A stretch of 64,000 bases of DNA, taken from Botryotinia globosa. Its lineage: Eukaryota; Ascomycota; Leotiomycetes; Helotiales; Sclerotiniaceae. Where the stretch lies: contig RCSZ01000017.1 of assembly GCA_014898425.1 (NCBI GenBank), positions 620,001 through 684,000 on the forward strand, written 5' to 3'. Made by a program: the position numbers and the translations under genes. Position 1 is the first letter of the stretch, and every line of letters begins with the position of its first letter. The notes beneath the pieces are model-generated. The model was given only the letters and a program-made list of their open reading frames with translations, had not been told where the DNA came from and ran no database searches. This document shows positions 9,871 to 22,412 of the stretch, piece after piece.

Positions 9871-12266
9871 TTTTCAAACTTTCAGATCCTTAGTGAGATT
9901 TGTAGTTGAAGTTTGGCTGTTGGTGTTGGTCTTTATATCAGGGGAAGGCTTTTGTTAACGCCTTGCTGGCATGGAGATGGATGGCTATTGATACATTTTG
10001 GGGGTTTTAAAATAGAGTTGTCTAGTCCGAGATGATTCACACGGAAGCCGAGTAACTTGTTATTGTTCTACCAGACAGACTGTATCAGATTATGAAAAAC
10101 GAGAAATTCACTTTCAAACAAGTATTTTCTGCATAGTTCTCGCTGGTATCAATATCTCGAAGGCTATAAAACCATTGTATTCGCCTGTTTTCTGCTGCAA
10201 CGACTCGAAATATGGATATGAAGGATTTGCCGAGATCTGAAACCTAGCGCACCTGTTCAGTAAATAACTTTGGTCTCTGCAAGCTTAGAAATTGTTCGAT
10301 GTAGGTCTAGGAATGATAAATATACGGTGGGATTTTAGGTGGTGATGGGGTTTGGATATTTTGATGATGAGAAATGTAATGACGGTGGATATTTCTCGGT
10401 GGATAATGAATAGGTGGAAGGAAGAAAGTTTTGACAGTAAGAAACGGAAAATAAAGTTAGGGGGTGGATAGGGAATAGGGGGGCTCTTTTACTTTTTGGT
10501 GAGGTACTTGACTCCAAGGTCTTGAGAACAACATAGAAAGGGGTTGGTGTGTGAGATCTTACTGCTTCAATTCTCGGTGGTTTGATTCTCGGTGTTGATG
10601 AGGAGAAAGGGGGGAGAAGGAGAGATGGGGGTTATATATCTAGGTGGTTATCACTCAATCAGTTGATCAATCGATCGATAGGTATCTACCTACCTACCTA
10701 CCTGTTAGAATTCTATTCTATTATTTCCACCCTCTTCGATTCTCTCCACTCGCACTCCCTTTTCTTCCTCCCTTCTTCCTCCCTTCTTCCTCTCACTCTA
10801 ACTCTTGTTTGTAAGATTCCTTTGTATATTATCTAGATGGATGGAATAGTGTTTGTTGTTTACAGATTTGAGATTTGAGATTGGAAAGTTAGCTTGAGAG
10901 TTAAGGTGAAAGGTTATAGATTTTTTAGAGAATGGATTTAATGGGATGGTGAAAGGGGATTAATGACAATAATAATAATGATAATGATAATCCACGTGTA
11001 TATCCAGGTCCTTGACGAGAGTAAAAAATTAATAACAAATGGAAAGTGGAGGAATTGACAGTAATTCTTTACTTCCTTTCCCAGGAATAGGTAGGCAGAT
11101 AGAAACAATCGATGTAGGAGTAGTACTTTACTGGAGATATTCTTGTATTCTTATAGCAACAAGGAAATGCTGAACATCTCCTTTCCTATTGGGACAAGTT
11201 TGCGTGTTTTGACGATTTGCTTGGTACTCTCGGTTGGGTAGGATTAGAGTTTATATGCACGGAATTTGGAAAAACAGAGCAATGGCTGCTTATAAAAGAA
11301 CTCCGTACGCGTGTGAAAATCGAAATCATCACTGAATTTGAAACTTCCCTAAAAAGCTGCCAATAGGAATGCGCAACGCTGTTCGTTGGGATTTTAACGA
11401 TCGTATCATTTTTGGCTTTTAGTGAGGTTGGAGATGTGGTAATGGTAGGGTTTGAGACCGGTGAGGTTTCGGTTTGGGGATATTTAGCAGTTGTGCTGAG
11501 AGATAGGATGGTGGTTTTTGGAAATGGTGAAGATGACAGTAATAGTGATGACGACAGTGATAGTGACGATTTTGGTGATATACTCGATGATGGAAATCTG
11601 ATGATTAAGCGAGGTTAGGACGGGATGGGATACTATAAGTGTAAAGTCTGGACGAGAATGAAGGGAGTTAAGTTGTGAAAAGACTGCCTTTTCGACTTAT
11701 AATATCATTTACATTCGAAAAATTACTCTCGTGCCCTCAAAACGTCATTTAATCATCTTGATACCCTGGAAATCAAAGTCATTTTACTCTCATCCCCTGT
11801 GATTCTAGCATATCTCCTACAGAAGTTATTGTCGGAACATCTATCATGTGATCAATGAGGGCACTGTATTAGCTAGCGCTTCCCCATATTAAGTACCAGC
11901 TTCCCATAGATAATAATGATCAAGAACGAATACAACCACAATAGACTAAAGTACTTACACTTATTAACCAAGTTGATACCAATAGTTATACTATACAATC
12001 TATCTCAGAATCATAGGGTATTATCGAGTCTACGCCCCCCAAAGGAATTATTATTGTGTTGTGAGTTTCAACATATATTACTGGAATTGGGATATATAGG
12101 AGGTGTGAACCTGTATTGTTCTTGCCTTGGAGAAGTGGAAACTAACTAAAGGATATGACTTTTTATTTCCTTAGATTCTACTTCATCTTTACTCATTTTC
12201 GGCGCTACATCGTGCAACAAGATCATTTATTCAGCGCCAGAATTTCGGACGAAGAGCTCGGAGTAT
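9871..12266. other. 2.4 kb intergenic, no supported gene
   Basis: Only short frames. The frame at about 11412-11618 has a WD40-like scrap (GFETGEVSVW) followed by a run of Asp/Ser codons, but no ATG start and no flanking homology, so I do not call it. CT-rich runs lie at 10730-10800. Confidence 0.5.
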
Positions 12267-14219
12267 TCAGTTGAGAACAATTTTAATCTTTTCCGGATCG
12301 TTTTGCCTCCAACGGTCTTTAATTATTCGTCCACAGTCTACTCTATGCGCGATTCCGTTTTCTCTTCGCACCCAGAGAACGTTATAAAACTCGCAGACTG
12401 CTTCGTCTTGCGGAAATTCGTCGTACCGACGCCCATCAGGGAGGATTAGATCATCTTCATAATCACCTTCAGTAACAACCTCGTACCTATGTGGATCCTC
12501 CCGAGACCCTTTCTTCAAAAAGCCGGTCCGCCATCCATCACGGTCAACTTCGGCGTAGAAGTTACCAGGGTTGCAATATTGACTTTTGTAAAAAACTTTC
12601 CCCTCGAACCACATTGACATGTCTTTGGGACTCGCATTGGCAACTAGTTCCATTGGGGTACCTTTCTTACACTCCGCCTTTCCTGTGACACGAATCAGGC
12701 CAGAGAATTCATCTTTTAGATTTCGCAGAACAACCCGTGGCAGCGTTGTCAGCTGCTTTTCATTCAGAACGGGTTGCGCGAACATACGTATGAGGCCGCT
12801 CTTCTTGTGTAATGAATTTTGATGAATTTTTAAAGTTGCGGAGGGGGAAAAAATGCACGTTCTGTCAAGCAGGATAAAATTTTTGATTCTACATCGTTGT
12901 TGATACTACTAGAGGTGATGGATGGGCGGTCAGGTTCGGTAATATTCGTCTGTTTTCGTTGCACGTCGGGGGCTGATGATTGTGAAAATTTCGTTGAAAG
13001 TTTACAGAGGTCTCCTCGAGCCAATCAGATCCTCGTGCAGAGGTGCTGGCTTCCCAAGTGACAAGATTTTGTAATTTCCAGGAACCTGCTTTATCCTTTC
13101 GTAGACTATCATTGCTATCAAGACAGAAACTAGCTTGGAAACTCCAAGGATTCACGAAGCACTCCCATCCACACCATGCCCAGGACGGAAGGTATCGAGC
13201 GTTTTTAGACGTGCTAGTTCTTCTATAGCAACTTTTCAACGGCTGCCACAGAAGTGCGTAGTCGAGAAAGAAAATCGGCAGACCTTGTATAAATCCGCCT
13301 GGAAAGCTCGGAGCTAGACGATTGAGAATACCCAGGCATGCAGAAAGACCGTCTTTGTCATCTGTGAGTTTGCGTCCATTGTACGGACAAATGAGATCCA
13401 TGTAAAGACCAAAATCAGGATATGATGGTACCGAGAACTCCCTCATATGCCGAAGCTCTGATGTGGCTGACACGGTTTGGTCGAGAATCTTCCCTGGAGA
13501 AAGGAAATCCATATCCCATGTTGCACCTTCGCACTGCCAGAAAGCTGTCTCATTGGAGAAAAGATAACACGCTTGCTGAGAATTGCTTCCTGATATGTCC
13601 AAGCTCTCTTTGCCCATTTTGACCTGGCGACTGATTAATGATGACCACGAATTTCCCATGACTGTTCTTTGAATTTCCTTTTATTTATAATTTTTGGATC
13701 GCTCAGGGTCGCAGTCGGTATGGCAAAAAGCCCACACGTCGCTGCGGCAACTATAGTCACGTACGCCCCCGCATATACCTGATCCATACGCATAACTTCA
13801 AACATTGTTGCAATCTCTTGATCCTGGGTGATGCAGAGCCGATCCACCCAAAGATACCTCTGACCAAGACAATTTGTCAGTTCCATGGCGTCGAGAATAA
13901 CTTTTGGTAACGGCGATTGACTGGTGTTGCGCAACGCACCAGGCTGGGTCAGGATCTTAAGGTTATCCTCGAGTAATCGAAAGGGTTCCTGGTTTTCCGA
14001 TGATGTACTGCCTTGTGACTCTTGCCAGGTGTAGCTGAGAGCGACATAATTGTTTGGATTACTTCCAGGTACGATACAACATTCTACTGTATCGACAAGC
14101 CAAGAAGGCCGGTCTAGCGTGAGAGCTCTGCATGTGTGTTGTTCATCGCAAGCCGAGAGCCAGCTTTGCATGTGCTGAACAGCGGTCATTTGGGTGTCAT
14201 CGGACGTTGAGTCATCCAT
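12267..14219 (-). pseudogene. HET-domain (heterokaryon incompatibility) gene, broken
   Basis: HET-domain proteins trigger cell death after non-self recognition between fungal strains. From the ATG at 14217-14219 the frame shows the HET signature: YVALSYTWQES, then RYLWVDRLCITQDQ, then MDQVYAGAYVTIVAAATCG. An in-frame TAA (13635-13637) follows. The same frame then continues with WAKRAWTYQEAILSKRV, the expected next HET motif, so the stop lies inside the domain. About 20 codons later homology moves to another frame (NETAFWQCEGATWDMDF), consistent with loss of one T in a TTTT run near 13562. The C-terminal part (12267-12785) reads CEFYNVLWVRRENGIAHR, typical of the end of HET proteins, in yet another frame. 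That last change may be an intron around 12790-12900. A 25-39 bp intron spanning the TAA would be too short. Most likely a pseudogene; sequencing error in the T run cannot be excluded. Confidence 0.8.
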
Positions 14220-15426
14220 ATTGAATGGGATATTATGCCCAAATTTTTGGCAGTGCAATTGAGAGACAGGTCGGGGATACGAGTTGGGAGACTTCTATAA
14301 TCGCACACTTCTTCAAGAACACGACGTTAAGAGGCAGTGTCCTAAACGCTCCACACTGCAAAATATACCCGGTTTTGACTGCGTCCCACAGCTCGCTTAC
14401 AATCCAATTAGATATTTTGATACTCTATTATCTACCACTTTGTAGCTGCATGCATAAACAAGGATTCCGTCAACTGGCCAGAAATTCTGGGAATATCAAG
14501 ATATGACATGCTGTGAGATGTGTTTGTTTTCTTTAGCGCGCCCTCATGTCATTGGCAATGAATGATCTTTAGTCGAGAAGTGGAATCAGGCAAATGAATG
14601 ATAACACGTATGTCGACAGACTAAATGACAGTGAAGTACAGAATCGTAAGAATAGATGTGGATGGCATGTCAGTTTCAAAGCAACTATCTACTTCATGTA
14701 TGAACATTCTTACATTACGAATTATATGTGAGTCTCTCCGATTTGCTCGCTAGAGCCACTCAATTCGTTCGTTCTTTAACGTTGTATTTGTTCTCATTGT
14801 TCGATAGTGATGATATGAATCTTAAGTTCATTACTTATGTTCTGATATTTGAGCAACGATGAATAAGATTATCATGCCCACCAAGTGACATTGAGATCTG
14901 AGAATGAGACTAAACATTAGATCTTAAAGAAGCATCAAACTTTTTAGAATATTCAGACCTTAGCGATCAGTATCTCAATGTTGTCAAGTCAACCGATTGC
15001 TCTGCACACTTAGGAGAAGGCTTATGAAATGGAACAGTATGGAACATTCACTAGAATATATTTGACATCGTGCAAAGAAAAGCGAATAAGAACAACTCAG
15101 GGAAACACATAAAGATGCGATTATATCATAATGGAAGGGGTGAATGCTTTTCAGCATAATTCTCATTCAATCATATGATGGTATATATCATCAGTCTGCA
15201 CATTTCTTCCCCTTCCTGCACATCATACCTTCCGCTGGCACAGACAGACATTTCTCGACGGTAGCTGTAGTCCTAAAAATACAGGCACGGGGAGTGGCTT
15301 TGCGGGTGTACATAGGTCTTGAGGGCCACACGCATACTGGGTATGTCTCGGATATCTTGAGACCTAGAGATTCGTCTTGGCTCTTAACCTGCACTAATTA
15401 TCATTCCGTGGAACACATGATATGCT
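14220..15426. other. intergenic, no gene seen
   Basis: About 1.2 kb between the HET pseudogene start and the COG5 end. Only short frames; AT-rich. Nothing recognised. Confidence 0.5.
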
Positions 15427-16791
15427 TCAGCGGCCTAATGGGCCCATAACACTTCCAACCATTACCGCTACTTCTCGTTCCCAGCTAGCATCTGCTTTTT
15501 TCTCGCCTTTCAAAGCAGTAATTCCAGCTGGCGCTCGGCTCCCTTTCACGACGCATTCTCGAATAGCATCCCTAACACTGTTACGATTGCTTCTTAACGT
15601 TCTAGCGCTAACACCACCTTTATTGATAATTTCTTGTACCTTTGTGGTCAAACCGCCAGCTAAAGTCCTCCAAAAATAACTTGGTAATGAACCAGTTTCT
15701 AAAGATGTGAGTAAAGGCTGAAGAAAATTGGCTGGTGCCAAATCATCTGAGGACAAGTTTGGATGCGCTGGTGGCTGTATAGATGCGAGTAGTGATTCCA
15801 GCGCTAAAACATTTTGACATCGAGCGGATACCTCGAGAAGAGTTCGATCGAGTGTAGGGAGCGTAGCAAGAGCACGAGAAAGAGATGCCAATGAGCTTGT
15901 GAGAGCAGTCCGGAGATAATCCTGAAGCGATTGAACGAGGAGATCTGGCTCCCATTTTAGTTTCTTCGCGTTCTTGCTGTTAAGTCCTGATGTTGAGGAT
16001 AGAAGGTATAAAGTTTTCAAAGCCGAATCTGTGCGCTCTTTGGTATCCCTGGTCTGCGCATATGTCGATGTGATGCTGCTGGATGATAAATTGCTCATCG
16101 AAAATTCGCGAATAAGTTGCTGTGATCTGGAAAGTACGACTCGTTCTGCGGGGTTGATAATCGATGTTTGAAGCGTCCGCACAACCTCTATTCTCTCTAA
16201 ACCGTGACCTTCTTCTCCAGGGCCACTTTTCTGAAAAAGCTCTCGTATATTCAGTAGTGTATTCGAACACCTCACCAAAGCTTTATGATCCTCCTTTGCA
16301 CCCGGAACCTTGACAGGCGCACCCGTATTCCCGATTTCAGACAGTTGAATCTCAAGTTGTCTCCCCAATTGCAAGCAACGTGCGACTACCCGCCCCAGTC
16401 TTACGGTTTCCCACAATCGACTGGCGACAGTTTGGACTTCCTCTGCGGTTTCATATCGTACTAAGACTTCTTTCTCAAGTCGTTTATATCCATCATTGAG
16501 ACTTGCGACCTGCGAATCTATCTCTTGTACTATCCTCTGACTCGATTCAGTCTGATCTTGGGTATGTGATAGGAGGGGGAGGGCGCTTTTCGTTGTAAGG
16601 GTATCAATATGTGTATTTATTTCTTGCGCATCGAATAGCACACGGGAGAGAGGTGTGGAAAGGTCGAGGGGTGTATCGGTAGGGTTATTTGTCCCCAGAA
16701 CAAGAGAGTTTGCGAATGATGAAGGGGAGAATGTGGGCGAGAGGAAAGTTTCGTAATCAATATAGGAGTTTTCTTCATCTGCGGATGTCAT
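15427..16791 (-). CDS. COG5: COG complex subunit 5 (454 aa)
   Basis: Subunit of the conserved oligomeric Golgi complex, which tethers vesicles for retrograde transport within the Golgi. Single exon, ATG at 16789-16791. The N-terminus YIDYETFLSPTFSPSSFANS, followed by LVLGTNNPTDTPLDLSTPLS and RVLFDAQEINTHI, is the typical fungal Cog5 start. Long helices with coiled-coil character follow (about residues 75-130), as in CATCHR-family tethers. Length is close to yeast Cog5 and shorter than animal COG5, as usual for fungi. No signal peptide or membrane segment. It is divergent from the membrane-protein gene at 17349, sharing a ~560-bp promoter region. Confidence 0.88.
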   Translation of the reverse strand: MTSADEENSYIDYETFLSPTFSPSSFANSLVLGTNNPTDTPLDLSTPLSRVLFDAQEINTHIDTLTTKSALPLLSHTQDQTESSQRIVQEIDSQVASLNDGYKRLEKEVLVRYETAEEVQTVASRLWETVRLGRVVARCLQLGRQLEIQLSEIGNTGAPVKVPGAKEDHKALVRCSNTLLNIRELFQKSGPGEEGHGLERIEVVRTLQTSIINPAERVVLSRSQQLIREFSMSNLSSSSITSTYAQTRDTKERTDSALKTLYLLSSTSGLNSKNAKKLKWEPDLLVQSLQDYLRTALTSSLASLSRALATLPTLDRTLLEVSARCQNVLALESLLASIQPPAHPNLSSDDLAPANFLQPLLTSLETGSLPSYFWRTLAGGLTTKVQEIINKGGVSARTLRSNRNSVRDAIRECVVKGSRAPAGITALKGEKKADASWEREVAVMVGSVMGPLGR

Positions 16792-17348
16792 TTTGACTGT
16801 TCAATTGGGATCTTATTCCTTTGCACATATGCTGGTGCATTGAACGCTCTAATATCTCTCTCTGATACAGTGATAACTCTAGGACCCGTTGTGGAGACTT
16901 TTCAATGCACGGATCACATGAAGAACTTATTATGGTGAAGCTTGAGCTTCGATGCTTCTTATCAATTTCCTTTCCTCCCTTCACACCCCTCTTCACTGGA
17001 GAAAATATAGTCGATGCAAATTTAATACCTTACCAACGAGCCGGCGAGGTCTTCAAATTACATCCAAGGTTTGTATTCACGCTACAACTATAATACGAAG
17101 CTGCGACTACCGGTAGAAAGACTATTAACGGAATGTTCGGCACTTCCAGAAGCATTGTCTGCTTGACAACTTATCAACATTCCATACTGTTGTTATCTTA
17201 TTAAATACAATACAACTCAGACCCTCTGGATATTGTCTATTAATACCATGTGCTTTTGATGATTCTCCTGTTCCACCATCCAGAGGAACTACCGGGCCCA
17301 TGAATACTGATTCGAAGCAATCTGCCAAAGACTGAATGTTCCTTCGTG
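16792..17348. promoter_or_regulatory. shared divergent promoter region (COG5 / membrane protein)
   Basis: 557 bp between two divergent ATGs. No gene seen. No specific binding site could be identified by eye. Confidence 0.4.
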
Positions 17349-18914
17349 ATGGCTTCCTTGGATAGCCGCGATCTTATACCATTTCCACCTGGTGATAATG
17401 CCAGCGACACTTTCATCGAAGGAGTGCATTTCAATCTTACAACCCTGAAACATTGGAACTATACCTTTTACTCCAACGGCACCTTTTCCAATGGATCCCT
17501 CTGCTTCATTCTCTTCGACCCATATACCCCTCATTTACTCCAAAATGGCACATTTCTTAACAGCACATCATGTTATTCACCAATCGAGCCCATGGCGGCG
17601 CGGTCCAAAATTGGTCTCGCAATGGGAATCCTATTCCTGATCAGTATTATGTTCACATTAATTAACCTACGAAAACACGGCCGAACAAGTTTATCTCCCC
17701 GAAAACGATTCCGCGCAGTAAGTAGAAGATGGCAATGGTATTGGATGCTTATAATTGGAACTTGTGGAGGTATTAGCGGCATCAGTACTGTCGATGTTGA
17801 CAGATACTTTTTACCGGAATTGCCGTTCGCTTTAACGAACTTCTTCTGGTTTTTGATGATACCTGCAACGATGGCAGCCGTGTGGGAGAGTGTAAGACAT
17901 TGGGGTAGCTGGCAAGAGAGACAAATGCTTGATATCCCTGAGAACCGACGCGCACTGAGGGAGGATGATAGACGGACGAAGATCGAACTAGTGATTCCTT
18001 TGGTCTTCTATTTTTTCTTCTGGTTGAACTTCCTGTTGGTCATACCAAGATCTTGGGGTTCATTCGAAAAGCAACGAGATTTAGATCAGAGTAATGATAT
18101 TGCTGCACCGGCCGCAACTGATGTCAGGTTCAAGCTCGCAGCCTTTCTTCTTTTTGGAGGATGGCTAACAACAATATACTCCTTACAACACTCGATATAT
18201 CACTATATATCCCACGAACAGGGGTTTGGGAACCGCTTGGTTGCAGTGTCCAAATACACTCCAATTAAATTCGTCTTGACTCTTTTGCTCTCTCTAATTA
18301 TGATTGGATATGTCGCAGCGATCTCATTCTATTTCCCGATATCTCCTCTCAACATTCAAACGAAACTGGAAGTCATGTATCCCTTAGGGTGGGGACCAAT
18401 AGCTCTCATACTGCTCGTCTACGAGATCGGTGGCTACGTGAATCCGAACGAGGATCGTGATTTACTTCGGCAGCGACGGATTCGCGATGTAGCAGCGGAT
18501 GAAGAGATTGGATACACGAAAAAGCCGAGATGGTGGAGTAGGCTACATGGTGATAACAAAATTGCCACGATGCAAGAGAGAATAACCGCCAACGTCGCTG
18601 AAGTCGGAGGTGGAGTCCCAAGAACAAGGGATTTAGGGAGAGAGGTGGAGATGGAAGATCTTCCGTCACCTACTGGGCATGAAAGAGGTATTGAAACCCC
18701 TACGAGAAATGTTGAGGCATTGAGAACGACCGCTGGTATATTATATCCTCCGCATCTGGATACTGAAGGAAGATTTAGAGACAATCCAGGGAGGACGAGA
18801 AGTTCTGGAGCTAGCTCGGTGACACAAGTTGAGTCCGAACAAGGTGCAAGCACTAATAGCACTGTTTCTGTGTCGGCTCCCCCACAGCAGATTAGAAGTA
18901 TGCTGGATGTCTAG
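17349..18914 (+). CDS. multi-pass membrane protein, possibly DUF2434 (521 aa)
   Basis: Single exon; I use the ATG at 17349. The first ~80 residues carry many N-glycosylation sequons (NAS, NLT, NYT, NGT, NGS, NST) and Cys, so this part is probably lumenal or extracellular. Roughly seven hydrophobic segments follow: IGLAMGILFLISIMFTLI, WMLIIGTCGGISG, FALTNFFWFLMIPATMA, LVIPLVFYFFFWLNFLLVI, FKLAAFLLFGGWLTT, FVLTLLLSLIMIGYVAAI and WGPIALILLVYEIGG. The last ~140 residues are hydrophilic and probably cytosolic, with Ser/Thr/Arg-rich sequence. This layout recalls the fungal DUF2434 family; that name is from memory. Biochemical role unknown. It converges on the alpha-glucosidase gene downstream. Confidence 0.75.
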   Translation: MASLDSRDLIPFPPGDNASDTFIEGVHFNLTTLKHWNYTFYSNGTFSNGSLCFILFDPYTPHLLQNGTFLNSTSCYSPIEPMAARSKIGLAMGILFLISIMFTLINLRKHGRTSLSPRKRFRAVSRRWQWYWMLIIGTCGGISGISTVDVDRYFLPELPFALTNFFWFLMIPATMAAVWESVRHWGSWQERQMLDIPENRRALREDDRRTKIELVIPLVFYFFFWLNFLLVIPRSWGSFEKQRDLDQSNDIAAPAATDVRFKLAAFLLFGGWLTTIYSLQHSIYHYISHEQGFGNRLVAVSKYTPIKFVLTLLLSLIMIGYVAAISFYFPISPLNIQTKLEVMYPLGWGPIALILLVYEIGGYVNPNEDRDLLRQRRIRDVAADEEIGYTKKPRWWSRLHGDNKIATMQERITANVAEVGGGVPRTRDLGREVEMEDLPSPTGHERGIETPTRNVEALRTTAGILYPPHLDTEGRFRDNPGRTRSSGASSVTQVESEQGASTNSTVSVSAPPQQIRSMLDV

Positions 18915-19376
18915 TTATGATTTGAAAAATGTGATTTGAACCCGTGCGTGGAAAGTAGCTGAGAGGTTTAGAGTAACACCCTCAGCTATAATTAGGAAAA
19001 TTCGACAACGAACTACTAGGTACATCTATAAGGTCTCTTTACGCGGGTTCAACGATTCTATAACCTTTAATGAACATACATCGATTGGGCAACTGGTATT
19101 ACGTCATATTTGCTCACCCGTTATCATCATTGAGTGACTTGATAGCATGACACTAGCTTCTCACAACGTTCTTAAAACTATTTTCCACGCTATTGGTTGC
19201 ATTATTTGATATCAGCCACCACGCGATAGTAATTCTGTCTTGTTAGCTATTCCGAGTCATCGAATCTCTTACTTGGATCATACTTGGAATAGTGTTTCGT
19301 GGAAGGAGCAAAAGTTTACAGAAAAAAAGAACTTTGCATTGCGCTCCAACAAATATCTAAATCATACTTCTCCTCA
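18915..19376. other. short convergent 3' intergenic region
   Basis: About 460 bp between convergent 3' ends. No gene recognised. Presumably contains the 3' ends of both transcripts. Confidence 0.4.
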
Positions 19377-21193
19377 TCAAATATCTCTCACATATATTCT
19401 TCCCTCAAACGGTCTCAAGTTCAATTCACCCTCCTTCTCTCCACTCTCCACACCTTCCTCATAGCTTCCGAACAAAAGTTCTCCTATCTCAACCGGAACC
19501 TTCCATTTGACATCCCACTCTTTGAAATTGCACGCAACCAGATACTCCTTCTCCTCTCCCTTCCTCAAATATGCATAAATCTCCTGATTCTCCGGATCCA
19601 CCATTTCAAACCCACCTTTACACAACACGGGATTGTCTTTCCTAATTTTAATCATCTGTTTCCAGAACTCCAATGTACTCCCCTTAACTCCCTCTTGCGC
19701 CGCGACGTTGATTTCCTTGTATTCCTCATTCGTCTTGATCCATGGTTTACCCTTTGTAAAACCGCCGTTGGGAGAGTCATCCCATTGCATACCCATTCTC
19801 GAATTATCTCTTCCGTAGCCTTGGATTCCGCGGGAAATATCAGTCATGTCTACTTCTTTCCCATTCGATTCTTTTTCTCTGCGTGCCTTTTCGGCCGCGA
19901 AGAAATTAATCTCTTCTACGTCTCTGAACTCTTCATTTGTCCACCACTTGCTGTTAGCCGTTCCGATTTCTTGTCCTTGATAGACAAACAAGGTTCCTCT
20001 GCCGGTTGCATGGAATAGCGCTAACATTTTCGCAGCTTGCACTCTCCATTCCGGAGTATCCTTTGCCCAGCGCCCAAGAATACGCGGCTGATCGTGATTT
20101 TCTAGGTAGAGAGAGTCCCAGCCGTCATTTGCGGCATTGAAGGACATCCACTCCCCGAGATTTCTCTTCATATCGGTAAGATCCCATGAAGGGCGAGGAA
20201 AGAAAGGTTTCTTGCCTGGTTGGATATCAAAGTACATGTGTTCAAATTGAAAAATCATTTGGAGAGGTTTTCCTCCTTGTACGAGGCCCAATGCACTCTC
20301 AGGTCTCTTGAGTCCTGGGGTTTCTCCAACCGTAAATGCTTCGGGGTAATGACAGAGGACTTCGCGATGCATTTCTTCCAAATATTCCTTGACATGAGGT
20401 CCATTGAAATTGCCTCTCACGCCAGTCTGGAACTCAAGTCTCGGATCGGTAACTTCAAAATCGGGAAACCCAGGTTCCTTTGAAATACAATTGATAACAT
20501 CCATGCGGAATCCATCACATCCTTTATCGAGCCAAAAGCGCATAATATCCCAGACCTCGTTGCGAACAGCTGGATTTGTCCAGTTAAGATCAGGTTGGCT
20601 GACATCGTAGACGTGAAGATAGTAATCATCTGTTTGATGAGAAGGATCTTTCTCCCAGGATGAACCACCAAACATGGCACCCCAGTTATTGGGCTCTTTG
20701 CCATTCTTGGGAGGTTGCCAGTAGTAGAAGTCTCTTTTGGGACCGTTAGGACCGCCCGAGACGGATTCTTTGAACCAGGAATGTTCGGAACTGGTGTGGT
20801 TTACCACGAGATCCATCACGAGTTTCAAACCCAGTTCGTGAGCTCTGGCGCAGAGACCTATGCGTTGTTAATATTTCCGAGAGTCTTGAGAAAGGAATAA
20901 ATAGGAGGTGACTCACGTTCCCAGTCTTCCATAGTACCAAACATAGGGTTGATAGCTCGATAATCCGAAATATCATAGCCCATGTCATTCATAGGAGACG
21001 CATAGATAGGTGAAATCCATACTACATCTACACCGAGAGATCTGATATATGGTAATTTCGAGGTGATACCATTGAGATCACCATCCCCAGATCCGGTAGT
21101 GTCGAGATAAGAAGCGGGATAGATTTGATATACAACGGCTTCTTTCCACCATTGATGGGTCGAACCAATGGTTCTTCTGGCTATTGATCCCAT
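19377..21193 (-). CDS. GH13 alpha-glucosidase / maltase (585 aa, 2 exons)
   Basis: Hydrolyses terminal alpha-glucosidic bonds in maltose or isomaltose-type sugars. Exon 1 is 20917-21193 and exon 2 is 19377-20857. A 59-bp intron (GTGAGT...GCATAG) in phase 1 yields [14 protein letters not shown]. The N-terminus [18 protein letters not shown] and [20 protein letters not shown] are typical of oligo-1,6-glucosidase/maltase proteins. GH13 regions are present in order: DLVVNHTS (I), GFRMDVIN with nucleophile about Asp212 (II), FTVGE with acid/base about Glu271 (III), and ENHDQPR with about Asp348 (IV). A calcium-free, intracellular maltase is suggested by the absence of a signal peptide. Length is in the usual 570-600 range. 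The Val after the nucleophile (MDVIN) is the position linked to alpha-1,6 specificity in this family, so isomaltase activity is possible. Confidence 0.93.
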
Positions 21194-22412
21194 ATTGAGC
21201 TTGTGTGTGGGGGGGCGGAGTGATAAGATATAAAGATAGGTATTGCAGCTGTTTGGGTATACTATATGTTATCTTCAAATCGAGTTTCAAAATTGTCCTC
21301 TGAACGACGGAGTATACTGGGTATCGAAAAGAAATCGAAGAAATCGGTATAGTTGACAAAAAGGCAGGTGACTGGATTCCTAGAGTCCTTCTATAAATGA
21401 GATATATGTAGGAGCAACAGAGTTTATGTGTTGTTCAAAGATGCACAAGTAACCTGACAAGTAACACCACATAAACAGTGAAATGATGGCTAATATTTAT
21501 ACATTTTACGTGTAAAGATTTGATGGTACATGATTCCCAGCAATTTATGCCCGAATCATGAATATCTTGTCGCAACTGAATCTCAATGCATAAAAAAGAG
21601 GGTAAAAACAAGGGGTTCAGGGTCCAATACCCCGCCAAAAGAAAGCAAGGGGTCCGTTTAAAAGCACGTCAAGCACGTTTATTTGCATGTGGAGAAAGAA
21701 TCAGATGATCCTTCCGCATGCCATCGAATAAGAACAGGAATAGAAGGGAATTGGTAGGTGTTTCCGATTCATCTTTGTTCGTTCTCATCCCTTTCCTTGT
21801 ATTTTGATTCATGCACAATCAAAGACTTCTTGTTAGAAGCCTTGGACGCATGTCCCGTGCGGAAAAAGAGGCTTCATCGAGATTGTTTCGAAATTGACAG
21901 GATGTTATTGTGTTCCAAGAAGGTAAAGAAGGGGTTTCCGCGTGATGGGAAGTTGAAAGGGTTTTTAATCCAGGTCGATCACGATGGATGGATGATAAGG
22001 TTTCGCACGGTGAGTAGTTTGAGTAGTTGGGAGTCGGGAGTTTGATAAAGAGGGGTTTGAGTCAGGAGGAAGTGGGATGGATGGATGATGGTGGGATGAT
22101 GGTGGGATGGTGATCGTTTCAGAGATAAGCGGGCTGACTAATATACGCTTCAAGCAAGACTATGATTGGTTGACAATGAAAGATTCACGTGTTTTGAAGT
22201 AGGAACATAATTGTGATGTTTGGGGTCGTGGAGAACATGACATTTGGACGAGCCTAAAATGTGGTTGATGCGAGAGATACATCAGTTTCAGAAAGAGCTT
22301 CATCCTATCCAGTATTCACGTGCAGCTGTGCAAAACACGTTTATGCATAGCATAATCCATAAGCCTCCAGTTCAAATCATGGCATTACTATCACATCTCT
22401 TGCATTTGAATG
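21194..22412. other. 1.2 kb intergenic, no gene seen
   Basis: Region upstream of alpha-glucosidase (which reads leftwards) and downstream of the next minus-strand gene. GGATGGATGATGG-type short repeats occur around 22050-22110. No supported gene. Confidence 0.45.

Noticed and set aside
11412..11618. WD40-like scrap with acidic tail
   Set aside because: No ATG start in frame, only one short motif, no second WD unit. Too weak even as a pseudogene.
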